IMG/VR virus record: IMGVR_UViG_3300010354_000081 | Coordinates: 1 to 64,000 of that record | Reading direction: 5' to 3' (one strand) | Origin: a virus | Length of the DNA stretch: 64,000 nucleotides | In this document: in pieces, positions 1 to 8,805 of the stretch | Position numbering within the stretch: the first letter of the stretch is position 1 | Layout: each line of letters begins with the position of its first letter | The notes under the pieces: generated by a model | What the model saw: only the letters and a program-made list of their open reading frames with translations | Database searches by the model: none | What the model was told of the DNA's origin: nothing | Made by a program: the position numbers and the translations under genes

Positions 1-323
1 CCAATAGTGTCGGCAGCATCAGCCGCGCCAGTAGCGACATATCCGTTTGGATCAGGAGTGCCCGTACCGTCGTACTGAGCGTAGCCAAGGTCAAAAGTCT
101 CAGCCGCACCGCCGTCGCCGGTCACGATTACACTCGTAACAATAGCGTTTGCCGGAAGAATAACTGCGCTGGTATTGACAGAAGAAGCTTGGACGTTATC
201 CGTGGCAGCGTTCGTGTCGGGGATGTAGAACTGAGCAGCCATCATGCCCGAACCACAATATGCGGTGCGAGTCGTGTCGCCGCCACCCGAACGCCAAATA
301 CTTTGGGTAGTAGAAAGAGCCAT
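1..323 (-). CDS. Virion-associated protein, N-terminal part (cut by left edge)
   Basis: The gene starts with ATG at 323 (MALSTTQSIWRSGGGDTTR...), behind a GAGGG ribosome binding site, and runs leftward off the window after 107 codons. The visible part has no charged clusters or membrane segments and is rich in Ala, Gly, Thr and Val, like a small beta-rich virion protein. It follows the capsid gene and the HNH gene on the same strand. I recall similar proteins encoded just after the capsid gene in marine and freshwater podovirus-like phages, but no function is known to me. The 3' end is not in the window. Confidence 0.75.
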   Translation of the reverse strand, partial: MALSTTQSIWRSGGGDTTRTAYCGSGMMAAQFYIPDTNAATDNVQASSVNTSAVILPANAIVTSVIVTGDGGAAETFDLGYAQYDGTGTPDPNGYVATGAADAADTI

Positions 324-413
324 GTTTTCCCTCATGCGGTTAGGTACGTTAGTCTGCATGAAGTCAGCCGGGACTGTCTAACGCACCGGGTAACCCGGAT
401 TACCAGTTTTATA

Positions 414-1016
414 CTAGGTGGCGCTGGGGGTGTCAAGCAGCTTATTGGACTTTTTCAAGTTCTCTTCTTGTGTGATCACCCGCAGGTTCCAAGGTACATG
501 TAGGCCGCAGACTTCGTCCGATAACAAAGGCACAATGTGATCAACTACATAGCGTTCACCGGTAGTCTTAGACATAGTAATAGCAATTTGATAAAGCTGC
601 CGTATTTCAGTTTTTTGCTGCGGGGTTAGACATGTGGGGGTTGCATTCCGATGCCGCCGCTTACGTAGACTGGTAAGTGTTTTGTAGTAATCCGGATTTG
701 ATTGCTTATGCTTTAACTTCCAGCGTTTCTTTTCTTCTGGCGTACGAGCACTTGCACGGGCTTTGACCATATCTTTATTGCGTGCGTAATACGCCTGTTT
801 AGCGTCTTTACCTGCATCAGACTGGTTGTACTGTCTAAAGTATTCCGCGCGTTTTTCGTTTCCTTGCTGCCATTCAATTTTTAAGCACTCGACACAAGCC
901 CCTTTGGTTTTACGTGGGGCGATATGCCCGTACTTGCAGGGTTCCCCGGTGAAGTAATACTTAGCGCCCGTGGCTTGGGCTTCTTTACGGGTCTTTGGTA
1001 AGTTTGTGGTATCCAT
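414..1016 (-). CDS. Free-standing HNH endonuclease
   Basis: A 200-residue basic protein. The N-terminal half has a Cys pair (CKYGH... CVEC), as in HNH proteins with a zinc knuckle. The C-terminal motif VVDHIVPL...GLHVPWNLRVI...NLKKSN is the classic HNH core (D-H, later N, then K-N). The start at 1016 is chosen over an upstream ATG at 1052 because AGGAGG lies 6 bases before it. It sits between the capsid gene's terminator and the next structural gene, a common place for homing-type HNH genes. It could be a homing endonuclease or a packaging-associated HNH protein; the distance from the terminase favours homing. Confidence 0.85.
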   Translation of the reverse strand: MDTTNLPKTRKEAQATGAKYYFTGEPCKYGHIAPRKTKGACVECLKIEWQQGNEKRAEYFRQYNQSDAGKDAKQAYYARNKDMVKARASARTPEEKKRWKLKHKQSNPDYYKTLTSLRKRRHRNATPTCLTPQQKTEIRQLYQIAITMSKTTGERYVVDHIVPLLSDEVCGLHVPWNLRVITQEENLKKSNKLLDTPSAT

Positions 1017-1069
1017 ACATCCTCCTGAGTTACGACACAGGTAATGTACCACAAGCCCAAACTATAACA

Positions 1070-1100
1070 CAAGAAAAAATAAAAGGGGGCCGAAGCCCCC
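1070..1100 (-). terminator. Intrinsic terminator after the capsid gene
   Basis: On the minus strand the stem GGGGGC-TTCG-GCCCCC is followed by TTTTATTTTTTC. It lies about 25 bases after the capsid stop codon and before the HNH gene, so most capsid transcripts should end here. Downstream genes would need read-through or another promoter. Confidence 0.9.
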
Positions 1101-1124
1101 TTAAAACCCGCATAAATGCTAGGT

Positions 1125-2030
1125 TTAGCCCTGCGAACCGTACATTCCGAGAGGGTCACTCCAGCCAAAGCTGTAACGCTCACGGCTCTTGTAACGTACG
1201 TTCCCTGTATCGAAGTCTCCGTCCATTGAGTTCTGGAGTGGGACACGAACAAAGTGCTTCATGCCGTTCGGTACGTCAGTCGTCAGGAACCACGCATTAG
1301 TGTCGGTCAAGAAGTGGTTAATGGTGTATCCCTCTGGGATCGAGCCATTGTTCTTGAGCGCGTTAATGTCGTTGTCTGCGGTACCGACGCGGAGTTCGGT
1401 TTCCAACAGACGGGTTGCAACGAACTGAAGGCCCGGAGGGACAATCAGCTTCTTCGGCTTAGCGGCAATCAGCAGACCACGTTCGTCCGTCCAAGCAGCG
1501 ATTTGAATCACTGCGTTCTCAAGCGAGGTTTCGTTGAGATCGGTTGGAGTAGTTGGGATGTTGCTGTTTACACCACCAGACACCAGCGGGTGCTCGTTCG
1601 AGAACAGTGGCTTGCCATCACCGCCCGGATAGGACGCCGAAAAACCGTTGTTCAGAACTGCTGCTGCCTTCACCTGCTTGGTATACGACATGGCACGAGC
1701 CAGCGCCTTGGTATAACGAGCCGACAGGCTGTCATACAGGTTATCTTCGATGGCCTCTTCGGTCAGCGAGAAACCCAGAGCGATGGTTTCGTGGTTGTAT
1801 CGAGCGGTCCATGCTTCCTGCGCATTGTCATACGCAATTGCAGAACCTTCGTTTTTGACCGGGGCTGCCGAAAAGCCGGACAGCTTGGTCTCTTCTTCGA
1901 ACGAACGCTCGGAAGTCTCGGTTTCGTAGATTTCCTTGTGTTCTTCGCCGTAGCGAGCGTACTCCAGACCAAACAACGCGTTCAGGCCGGGGAGTAGCTC
2001 TTTCAGTAGTTGTGCGCGTGAAATAGCCAT
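1125..2030 (-). CDS. Major capsid protein (HK97-fold, Mu gpT-like)
   Basis: A 301-residue capsid subunit. Evidence: it follows the scaffold and decoration genes in the head cassette, has a strong AAGGAG site 7 bases before ATG, and has its own strong terminator. Recognisable segments are the N-terminal LLPGLNALFG, the helix GFSLTEEAIEDNLYD, and the GKPLFSNEHPL motif seen in the Mu-like head subunit gpT group. The C-terminus (RERYSFGWSDPLGMYG) is typical of this capsid group. There is no obvious N-terminal delta domain or protease gene, which fits a separately encoded scaffold. Family assignment is from memory of motifs, not a search. Confidence 0.9.
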   Translation of the reverse strand: MAISRAQLLKELLPGLNALFGLEYARYGEEHKEIYETETSERSFEEETKLSGFSAAPVKNEGSAIAYDNAQEAWTARYNHETIALGFSLTEEAIEDNLYDSLSARYTKALARAMSYTKQVKAAAVLNNGFSASYPGGDGKPLFSNEHPLVSGGVNSNIPTTPTDLNETSLENAVIQIAAWTDERGLLIAAKPKKLIVPPGLQFVATRLLETELRVGTADNDINALKNNGSIPEGYTINHFLTDTNAWFLTTDVPNGMKHFVRVPLQNSMDGDFDTGNVRYKSRERYSFGWSDPLGMYGSQG

Positions 2031-2040
2031 GTTTTACTCC

Positions 2041-2688
2041 TTAAGCACCGGTAGCGTTGTAGTACGAGTGGAAGCCAAAGTTAAACTTGACAATCAACTC
2101 GGGGTACACAATGTTCCCGCTGGAAACATAGGATGTATCCGGCACCAGATCAACGATACGCATAGCGTAGGTTTGGGTCGGGTTACCAGAATCCCAATAA
2201 ACACCGATACGAGAATCACCGGAAACGGTGTCACCCGTGTTCAGAATGAGTTGGACGTTGTTGCCCAAAACAGTCTGTTGCAGCGGGGTAACGGTAAGGC
2301 CGGTGCCGTCGATAACGGAGCCAACGGAAACAACCTTAAACAGTGCATCTGGATCGTCAAGGATGTACGCAAACGCATCAGTGACGCCTGAAGCAAACCC
2401 GGGCCAAAACTGGCTGTAGGTCGGCTGTTTAGTTGTAGGATTGGTGTAGCGGCAACCTAGAAAAACGCCAACAACACCCGGGACGGCAGAAGTATCGGTG
2501 TCGAGCGTCGATTTAATGATCGTGCCGCTGGAGGTGATCTGGACAACATCGCCGTTATATAGCGGAGTGTTGTAGTTCACACTAGCAGTAGTGATCGCTA
2601 ATTGACGGTTCGCACCAGCAAACACCTGCCCACCGATCAAATTGATCGGCTGCAAGCCATAAGGCTTGTCAATGGTAGGATAAGCCAT
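2041..2688 (-). CDS. Capsid decoration/head-stabilising-like protein
   Basis: A 215-residue Gly/Thr/Val-rich protein without Cys clusters or membrane segments, beginning MAYPTIDKPYGLQPINLIGG. Its position directly upstream of the capsid gene, its size and its beta-rich composition suggest a head decoration or capsid-associated protein. AGGAG lies 6 bases before ATG. I recall similar proteins next to the capsid gene in uncultured aquatic phages, but the role is inferred from location only. Confidence 0.65.
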   Translation of the reverse strand: MAYPTIDKPYGLQPINLIGGQVFAGANRQLAITTASVNYNTPLYNGDVVQITSSGTIIKSTLDTDTSAVPGVVGVFLGCRYTNPTTKQPTYSQFWPGFASGVTDAFAYILDDPDALFKVVSVGSVIDGTGLTVTPLQQTVLGNNVQLILNTGDTVSGDSRIGVYWDSGNPTQTYAMRIVDLVPDTSYVSSGNIVYPELIVKFNFGFHSYYNATGA

Positions 2689-2705
2689 GTAGAACTCCTA
2701 AGAAT

Positions 2706-3155
2706 TTAGTTACCTTTACCAAAACTATGCGAAGATTTTCTCTCCTTAAAGAGAGGCATCCTCGGATCGCTTTGACGCATCAAGTTATTGTCCACCGCTT
2801 CCGTCTGAGCTTGAGTTTGGTTCCGATAGTAATCAGAACGCTGATCGACAAATTCTTCAGGAGCCTTGCAGAGCAGTAACCCACCGATCTCAATATTGTC
2901 TTTGAAGCGACTATTGGGATCGATTAGCAGTTGGAATTTAGGTTGCTCTTCAATACGAACCGGTTCCCATCCCTCACGGAGTTTTGTCGAGAGGTTGCGG
3001 GGGTCCGCTTGACCAAGCATGGATACACGTATCCAGCGATAAGCATACCCAGCCTGATGATCAGGCTCAGGGAGAAGTTCGGGCGGCATCCACTGCTTAG
3101 GACGTTCGCTCATTTCTCGGGTTGCTAGTTCGCGTTGCAATTTATTTTCAGCCAT
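2706..3155 (-). CDS. Conserved head-cassette protein of unknown function
   Basis: A 149-residue hydrophilic protein. The start at 3155 is preferred over 3182 because GGAGG lies 6 bases upstream, and it overlaps the scaffold gene by 8 bases. The sequence contains YAYRWIRVSMLGQAD and a Pro-rich N-terminal stretch (QWMPPELLPEPD). No catalytic motif is seen. It is translationally coupled to the scaffold and lies before the decoration-like gene, so a role in head assembly is likely but unproven. Confidence 0.7.
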   Translation of the reverse strand: MAENKLQRELATREMSERPKQWMPPELLPEPDHQAGYAYRWIRVSMLGQADPRNLSTKLREGWEPVRIEEQPKFQLLIDPNSRFKDNIEIGGLLLCKAPEEFVDQRSDYYRNQTQAQTEAVDNNLMRQSDPRMPLFKERKSSHSFGKGN

Positions 3156-4143
3156 TTTGGGCCTCCAATTTTCTGAGTTCAAGGGCGTATTGTTCCGGGG
3201 TTAGTCCCAACTTCTTTGCTAGTGCAACTTGGCTCGATCTCAGCTTTATCTTGTTAGAAGCTGTGCTACGAACCGCTGGGGCTACCACTGTGCTCGGCTT
3301 TGTGCGAGCAGGCTCGGACCGCACCTTGTCCTCCGGCTCCTCAACATCAAAGTATTCAGGAAACCGCTTGCGGATTGTTCTGTCCAACGCCGCGTAATAT
3401 TCGTCCGATCCAATTACTACCTCGCCCGACTTTTTGAGTTTTTCGTGGACTCCCAAAGCCGTTGCGGTCATCTCATCATCTGCTCCGTACCAAGGGTTGC
3501 GGTTTTGCCACGCTTCCAACTTGGGGTTTAGAGGACGAGGGGCAGGTTGTTGGACCTGATCTGGTTGCGGTTGTACCGCATAATTTTCCTCTTGTAAAGT
3601 AGGCATCCTAAAGCTTTTGGCTTGCAACATTCTGTAGTTTGCAACCTGAAGCGCTTGTTGCGCCTCGACCAACTTGTCTGAATCCCCACTGTCGTAAGCT
3701 TCTTTGTACGCCCGCTTTGCCATCTCCATCTCAAGAGTGGCGGCATTGTTAAGAACAGCGGCGTATTCTTTACCGCCGGTATCAAGAATGGTCTTGATCC
3801 GTCGGTTCTCTTCCATTAACTGTTTGGCAAGAGCAATAGCTTCCTGCTGCTCTCTGTACGCGGCCTCTTTATCGCGGCGCTCGTCGTGCCAAACCTTCTT
3901 CATCTGCTTGAGCTTCTCCTTGACCGCATCGTCGTACGAGTCAAGTTCATCCTTCTCAAGCTCTTCTTTTAGATTCTGAGGTAGCGGCTGTCTGCCCCGG
4001 TCTTGCGGCGGGGTATCGTCTTCAATCTCGACCTCAAAACCCTCCGGTTTCTCATCTTGCTGCATGGAAACACTGAGTTCCTCCTTACCGCTCTGAGGCT
4101 TCTCATCGGGAAACTGGAAATCTTCTTTCTCAAATTCAGGCAT
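3148..4143 (-). CDS. Putative scaffolding protein
   Basis: A 331-residue protein with a very acidic N-terminal third (EFEKEDFQFPDEKPQSGKEE, then VEIEDDTPP) and a long charged, probably helical middle rich in Glu, Lys and Gln. The C-terminal region is basic (KIKLRSSQVALAKKLGLTPEQYA). This charge pattern and the location between portal and capsid genes are typical of internal scaffolds. It overlaps the next gene by 8 bases. Function is inferred from composition and order. Confidence 0.75.
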   Translation of the reverse strand: MPEFEKEDFQFPDEKPQSGKEELSVSMQQDEKPEGFEVEIEDDTPPQDRGRQPLPQNLKEELEKDELDSYDDAVKEKLKQMKKVWHDERRDKEAAYREQQEAIALAKQLMEENRRIKTILDTGGKEYAAVLNNAATLEMEMAKRAYKEAYDSGDSDKLVEAQQALQVANYRMLQAKSFRMPTLQEENYAVQPQPDQVQQPAPRPLNPKLEAWQNRNPWYGADDEMTATALGVHEKLKKSGEVVIGSDEYYAALDRTIRKRFPEYFDVEEPEDKVRSEPARTKPSTVVAPAVRSTASNKIKLRSSQVALAKKLGLTPEQYALELRKLEAQNG

Positions 4144-4155
4144 CTCGTCCTCCTG

Positions 4156-4575
4156 TTATTTACGGCGAATACCGCGTGGGTCTTCAACTACTCCTTCTAC
4201 GGAGTCGTCGTTAATCATCCTAAATTCACGTCCGTGAATTACCAGCCGGGAACCAGCGTTTGGACGCACCAAAACAAAATCTCCCGTCTTGCACCAAGGT
4301 CCTGTAGGGAATCTGTTAGTATCTTTGTAACAATCTGGACCCATATCAACTACAAACAAAACAGTGGTTAACAACTCCTCGTAGTGAAGGGTTGTATCTG
4401 CTTTGATAATTCCATTGTCAAACTCTTTCTCGATCTCAGGTATCGCACACAGGATTCTGTATCCCGAGGGTTTAGGGAGTTGTGTCGCCTTCTCCGCATC
4501 TGTAGCGTCAATACGGTACGCCCCCACAACCTGCGGGTTACTGGCGTCTGTAGCCAGCAAAATTGAATCAGTCAT
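4156..4575 (-). CDS. GroES-like co-chaperonin
   Basis: A 139-residue protein whose residues from about 35 to the end align by eye with bacterial GroES: PSGYRILC for the first beta strand, an EFDNGIIKAD stretch at the mobile-loop position, VVDMGPDCYKD for the roof-side VL-AVG strand, KTGDFVLVRPNAG for the VGD-V--- strand, and a final strand. GroES subunits cap GroEL. Phage-encoded versions (T4 gp31 is the classic case) help fold the capsid protein. Here it sits inside the head cassette, between portal and scaffold. GGAGG lies 6 bases before ATG and it overlaps the upstream gene by 8 bases. The extra N-terminal 30 residues and the insertion near TNRFPTG are not in bacterial GroES. Confidence 0.75.
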   Translation of the reverse strand: MTDSILLATDASNPQVVGAYRIDATDAEKATQLPKPSGYRILCAIPEIEKEFDNGIIKADTTLHYEELLTTVLFVVDMGPDCYKDTNRFPTGPWCKTGDFVLVRPNAGSRLVIHGREFRMINDDSVEGVVEDPRGIRRK

Positions 4576-4756
4576 CTGAATCCTCCAAGTTTTTCTTAAG
4601 GTCTAATGTGTAGCCTCTTGCAATGAGCAGACCCCGAATCTCACCACAAACTGATTTGTACTCCTCAAAGCTAGTCGCTCGACCGGCTGCCAAGTGCTCT
4701 TTGAGCTGAGTAATTTTCTCGTCCGTCTGTTGGACAAGTAGTTCTAAAGCATCCAT
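4568..4756 (-). CDS. Small protein of unknown function in the head cassette
   Basis: A 62-residue helical, charged protein (MDALELLVQQTDEKITQLKEHL...). Its ATG overlaps the portal stop (TAATG) and its end overlaps the GroES-like gene by 8 bases, so it is clearly part of the operon. The N-terminal heptads suggest a short coiled coil. No family recognised. Confidence 0.75.
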   Translation of the reverse strand: MDALELLVQQTDEKITQLKEHLAAGRATSFEEYKSVCGEIRGLLIARGYTLDLKKNLEDSDD

Positions 4757-7281
4757 TACTTACCTTTCGTCGGTTTAGGTGTATTGCGCTGCATCTCCTG
4801 TTGATGCTTTTGCGAAGAAATCTGCTTAAGCATGTCCACACCCATCTTGACGGCTTCTTTCTCACGAGTGCCTCGTGACTCAACCGCCATACGCAACGCC
4901 TCGGCTTTGCGATTTGCCTCCATCTTCTCCCGCTCAAGCTGTGTCTGTGCAGCGATCCGTGCAGCCTCAATCTGTTGCTGCTGCTCTTTGAGCTTGATGT
5001 CAGCCATATCTTTGGTTTGCTTGCGCTGCTGCTCAGCCTGCTTCAACTGCAACTCTTGCATCTGCATCTGGACTAGTGGGTCTTGTGCTTGCTGCTGAGC
5101 CTGCTGCTGAGCCACCTGCGCAGAGTTCTGCTGGAACAGTTGTTGTGCTGCTTGCGCCAGCATCGGTGCCAACCGTGCTTCAACTTCTGGCTCCATACCC
5201 TTCTCTTCACCAGTCTCATCCTTCTGAGGCGGTAAGTTAAAGCCAAGCTGTAGCTCGATCTGCTTGCGGTACTCCATACCAAGATGCTCATTGATATGCG
5301 CCATCATTGCTGCTTGCATCTGCTGCGCCATCGGGTTGTTCTGCAACAACTGACCAATCATCGGGTCCTGCATCGCTGTCATGTGCACGGTGATGTGAGC
5401 GCGATGATCTTGATAGCTAAATGCTTTGACAGGTTTACCCATCAAGACGTTCTGGTTCTCCGTCACTGGATCAGTTGGCTTCTGGTCCTCATCCATCGGG
5501 ACTAGCTTCTGCGCATCTTTAATACCCAACACGTCTAACATCTGGCGATGTAGTAGTGGCATGTTGTACAGGGTAGGTGCAGACTGCGCTAACTGAAGCA
5601 CTGCTTGATACTGGATAATCTTCTGCGCCATAGTGCTGGCGTTGGGGTCAGACACCGGTATCACGTCCACGTTGTCGTAGTCGCTACGCTTAGCGCGACG
5701 TGGGCCTTCTTCTGGCTCGTAGTTGTACTCGTCAGGCGTGTATGCAGCAATAATCTCTTTTAGCAGACCCAGTTCCTGCTTCATGCTGTAGTGCACGCGA
5801 GCCTGAACTGCTGACATTGTTTTTAGTGTGCGCTCTAAAATTGCCAGCGTGGTGCCTACAGGAGCTTGCGCCGACATGTCACTGATCTGGAGATCAGCCG
5901 TGTTAGCAAATCTGCGACCTTCCTCAATAATAGTTTGGAAGAGTTGGTACAAAGTCTGACTTGGCTCTTTGTATGGCAGTGGCAACAGGTTGTCTTTAAT
6001 AGAGCCACTCGGCACATCGACATCACGGAACTCCCCCGGAGCGATAGGTGTGTCGTCGCCCTTAACTCGCAAGCCTCGTGCTTTAAAGCCACCCGGCAAG
6101 TTAGCCAGCGTACCTGCGTCAACCAACTGACGAATTAGTGACGTGCCTGATTTAGCAAACGCACCAACTAAGTGGATCAGACCAAAATAATAGAAGCCAA
6201 AGCCCGGCACGTAGCCGTAGTGTACGAAGTGCTGACGCTTCTGATGTGTGTCGTCATCTGGCTCCCAGTTGCGACGAATAGCTAAAATTTGCGAAGAGCC
6301 TTTCTCAATCGTCACAACATACGGCAGTGCAATACCGGTGATGTTCCCGTCTTTGTCTTTGTGCTCGAAGCCTTCTAAATCCAGCTCGACGTGCATCTCA
6401 AGAATCTTATAGCGATGATCAGTCGTTGCTCTAAAGCCCAGCTTCTCGGCGATCTTCTTCTCAACCTCATCTAAGATATTGTTCGGCTCACCGAGGTCTA
6501 CATCACGATAAAAGCCTGCGTGCTGCAAGCGAGTCAACTCATTCTCAGTCTTACGCATCACATGCGTTACACGCTCTGCTGACTCCAAATCACTCGCGCC
6601 ATACGGCACCACGATATCTTCTGCGGGCACATACATCGACACCTGCCGCTCGATATGCGGGTCGTAATAAATCTTTTTAAACGCATTACCCGCCAGACCC
6701 AAGCCCCACAGCATGCGCTCATGCTCAGGGCGGTACTCTTTCATCACGTCCATCAACTGGTAGTTCATATCAGCCTGCACGCGCTGCGCTGCGTCTTTCT
6801 TCTCAGGCGTCTCTTTACCAATGATCTGTGTCTTAACCGGACCACTTGCAGGGAATGTAGAGAGCATGGTCTCAGACTGAAACTTCACCAGTGCTTCAGA
6901 CAGCAGTGGGTGATACACACCACACGCACCTTCCCACGGCTCGGCCCGCTCTTCTAACTTCATACCCAAAAGCTCAAGGCCATCTACGTAAGTCTGTATC
7001 CAATCTTTGCGACTGGCGATGTCCTCGTCATAGTCACCAATTAACTCAGAGGCAAGTGACGCTAACTCTTTGTCGTCGATATGCTCAGCAAGGTTAGCGT
7101 TGAAATCCTCTTCATCTTCTTTGCGTGGCTCAATCTCAATCTCAAGCCCGTCCATACCAATCGTTACCGACTCAGGGTCCTCGATCTCAATCTCGATGTC
7201 AGGTTGAATGGATTGCGCAATGGCGAGATCGTCCTCAGTCAAACCTTGCGGCGCTTGGTTTAGTGCCTTATCAATAGCCAT
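4756..7281 (-). CDS. Portal protein
   Basis: An 841-residue protein immediately after TerL, the standard place for the portal. It has an acidic N-terminus, then a segment (RKDWIQTYVDGLELLGMK, PWEGACGVYHPLLSEALVKF) that I recognise from large podovirus-type portals. A helical middle and a long Gln/Glu/Lys-rich coiled-coil tail follow (about residues 660-820, QQAQQQAQDPLVQMQMQEL). The portal forms the 12-subunit ring through which DNA is packaged and ejected. The length is at the upper end for portals, and the extended C-terminal helix recalls the barrel of P22-type portals. AAGGA precedes ATG. Confidence 0.9.
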   Translation of the reverse strand: MAIDKALNQAPQGLTEDDLAIAQSIQPDIEIEIEDPESVTIGMDGLEIEIEPRKEDEEDFNANLAEHIDDKELASLASELIGDYDEDIASRKDWIQTYVDGLELLGMKLEERAEPWEGACGVYHPLLSEALVKFQSETMLSTFPASGPVKTQIIGKETPEKKDAAQRVQADMNYQLMDVMKEYRPEHERMLWGLGLAGNAFKKIYYDPHIERQVSMYVPAEDIVVPYGASDLESAERVTHVMRKTENELTRLQHAGFYRDVDLGEPNNILDEVEKKIAEKLGFRATTDHRYKILEMHVELDLEGFEHKDKDGNITGIALPYVVTIEKGSSQILAIRRNWEPDDDTHQKRQHFVHYGYVPGFGFYYFGLIHLVGAFAKSGTSLIRQLVDAGTLANLPGGFKARGLRVKGDDTPIAPGEFRDVDVPSGSIKDNLLPLPYKEPSQTLYQLFQTIIEEGRRFANTADLQISDMSAQAPVGTTLAILERTLKTMSAVQARVHYSMKQELGLLKEIIAAYTPDEYNYEPEEGPRRAKRSDYDNVDVIPVSDPNASTMAQKIIQYQAVLQLAQSAPTLYNMPLLHRQMLDVLGIKDAQKLVPMDEDQKPTDPVTENQNVLMGKPVKAFSYQDHRAHITVHMTAMQDPMIGQLLQNNPMAQQMQAAMMAHINEHLGMEYRKQIELQLGFNLPPQKDETGEEKGMEPEVEARLAPMLAQAAQQLFQQNSAQVAQQQAQQQAQDPLVQMQMQELQLKQAEQQRKQTKDMADIKLKEQQQQIEAARIAAQTQLEREKMEANRKAEALRMAVESRGTREKEAVKMGVDMLKQISSQKHQQEMQRNTPKPTKGK

Positions 7282-7290
7282 GATTAGTCC

Positions 7291-8805
7291 TTAGTAGTAC
7301 GGCTGATTGCGCCGCCTGAAAAATTGTTGTTCCTCATCCTCATCCAAGAGGGTGCGTATATACCCACCACGCCTAAACCGCATCAATGCCAAAGACACCG
7401 AGTCAACGTAGTCGTCGTGCTCCCCCGCAGGGAAGCTTGCTACCTCATCAATTACTTCCTCAGCCCACTGTGTATTGGGTGCCCACACGCGGCCTGACGC
7501 GAACAGGTCAGAGACCGAGTTAAGTCTTGAAATTTTATCGTTACCCCTGACAGGCGTGTACTCCTGCACAGGTATGCCCATTGCTCTCATCTCGTAGATG
7601 AGGGGGGCACCTGACGCCTTTTTCTCCACAATGATGGAGTCCGGGTCCCACTCTCTGTACTCCTCAACGGCCTTCTTTTTGAGGGACGGGAACTCAAGTC
7701 GATCCCTAAAAGCGTTAAGAAGAATAATGTTGGCCTGTTTGACGCCGGTATCATCATCCATATAAAAGACGCCCCACGTCGTACAGGCACTATAGTCAGC
7801 GCGATTCGTTTTTTCGAACGCAGTATCCCAAGCTTGGAGGACAAAATCGCAGTGCGGCGGGTGCTCATCCTCCCACATCTGCCACCACTCCCGTTTAACA
7901 ATAGCCGAGGACTCAGAAGTGGGGTTCTGCTGGTACTGAGCCATCCATTTAGAGTTGGGAAGTTCATTTTTGAGCGCCTCTAGTTCTTTTTTAGACCAAA
8001 ACTGGGGCCAAAGCGGTTCTCCAGACTCAAAAAGCGCGGGAAATTCAATAACTTCCCAGTCTTCTCCGCTTCTTTGGATAGCTGACTTCAAAACTTGACC
8101 CGTTAAGTCCTTTTTAGACCACCGAGTCATCACAATCACAATCGCACCGCCCGGTTGCAGACGCTGACGAGGGCCAGATGTGTACCACTCGTAGGTTTTA
8201 TCGTAGATTTCGGGGTTCACTTCGGCGAGTGCAGCCTCTTGTTCCGAGTGAGGGTCGTCAATGATGAGTAGATCAGCGCCTTTACCGGTAACAGCACCAC
8301 CGACACCAATAGCAAAGTACTCACCAGCGTAATTTGTAGCCCAACGCCCAGCGGCTTTCGAGTCTGCTTGTAGCGCAACATCGGGAAACAAGTCCTTATA
8401 ACGGTCTGAATCGACTAAGTTACGCACTTTCCGACCAAAACCCACCGCAAGTTCTGCCGTGTGGGATGTTTGAATCACTTTTTTGGAAGGAAACTTGCCC
8501 AGAAACCAGCTTGGCAACAGATATGACGCGAATTCGGACTTGGTGTGCCGTGGTGGCATGTTAATGATGAGTCGTTTGGTCTTGCCCTCAGCCACCCGCT
8601 CAAACGCTCGTGCCATTTTCTCGTGGTGTTTGCCATGAATGAAGTTAGGCCAGACATATTTGACGTACTCCATAAAGTTACTTTTAGCGACATCTTGCGC
8701 TTTGGCACGACGGGCTTCGGCAATTAGGGCACCTACCTTCTGTTGGACAGGGGCTGGTAGGTTGGGTAACGCCGCTTGAGCTTTACGAAGAAGTTCCGGG
8801 TTCAT
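7291..8805 (-). CDS. terL: Terminase large subunit (ATPase-nuclease)
   Basis: A 504-residue DNA packaging motor. The Walker A-like loop is PPRHTKSE (residues 84-91), Walker B is IIDDP (181-185), and a coupling motif VMTRWS lies near 230. The nuclease domain shows the acidic cluster QAWDTAFE (near 322), IVEKKASG and a final HDDYVDSVS. These are the usual features of T4/P22-type large terminases. The start overlaps the TerS gene by 23 bases, with a GGGGG site before ATG. All catalytic signatures are present, so it should be functional. Confidence 0.95.
   Translation of the reverse strand: MNPELLRKAQAALPNLPAPVQQKVGALIAEARRAKAQDVAKSNFMEYVKYVWPNFIHGKHHEKMARAFERVAEGKTKRLIINMPPRHTKSEFASYLLPSWFLGKFPSKKVIQTSHTAELAVGFGRKVRNLVDSDRYKDLFPDVALQADSKAAGRWATNYAGEYFAIGVGGAVTGKGADLLIIDDPHSEQEAALAEVNPEIYDKTYEWYTSGPRQRLQPGGAIVIVMTRWSKKDLTGQVLKSAIQRSGEDWEVIEFPALFESGEPLWPQFWSKKELEALKNELPNSKWMAQYQQNPTSESSAIVKREWWQMWEDEHPPHCDFVLQAWDTAFEKTNRADYSACTTWGVFYMDDDTGVKQANIILLNAFRDRLEFPSLKKKAVEEYREWDPDSIIVEKKASGAPLIYEMRAMGIPVQEYTPVRGNDKISRLNSVSDLFASGRVWAPNTQWAEEVIDEVASFPAGEHDDYVDSVSLALMRFRRGGYIRTLLDEDEEQQFFRRRNQPYY

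Noticed and set aside
386-398. CCGGG-TAA-CCCGG hairpin after the HNH gene as a terminator
   Set aside because: The stem is short (5 bp) and there is no U-run on the minus strand.
1254-1997. A 247-codon plus-strand frame opposite the capsid gene
   Set aside because: Antisense of a well supported capsid gene, no supporting start context.
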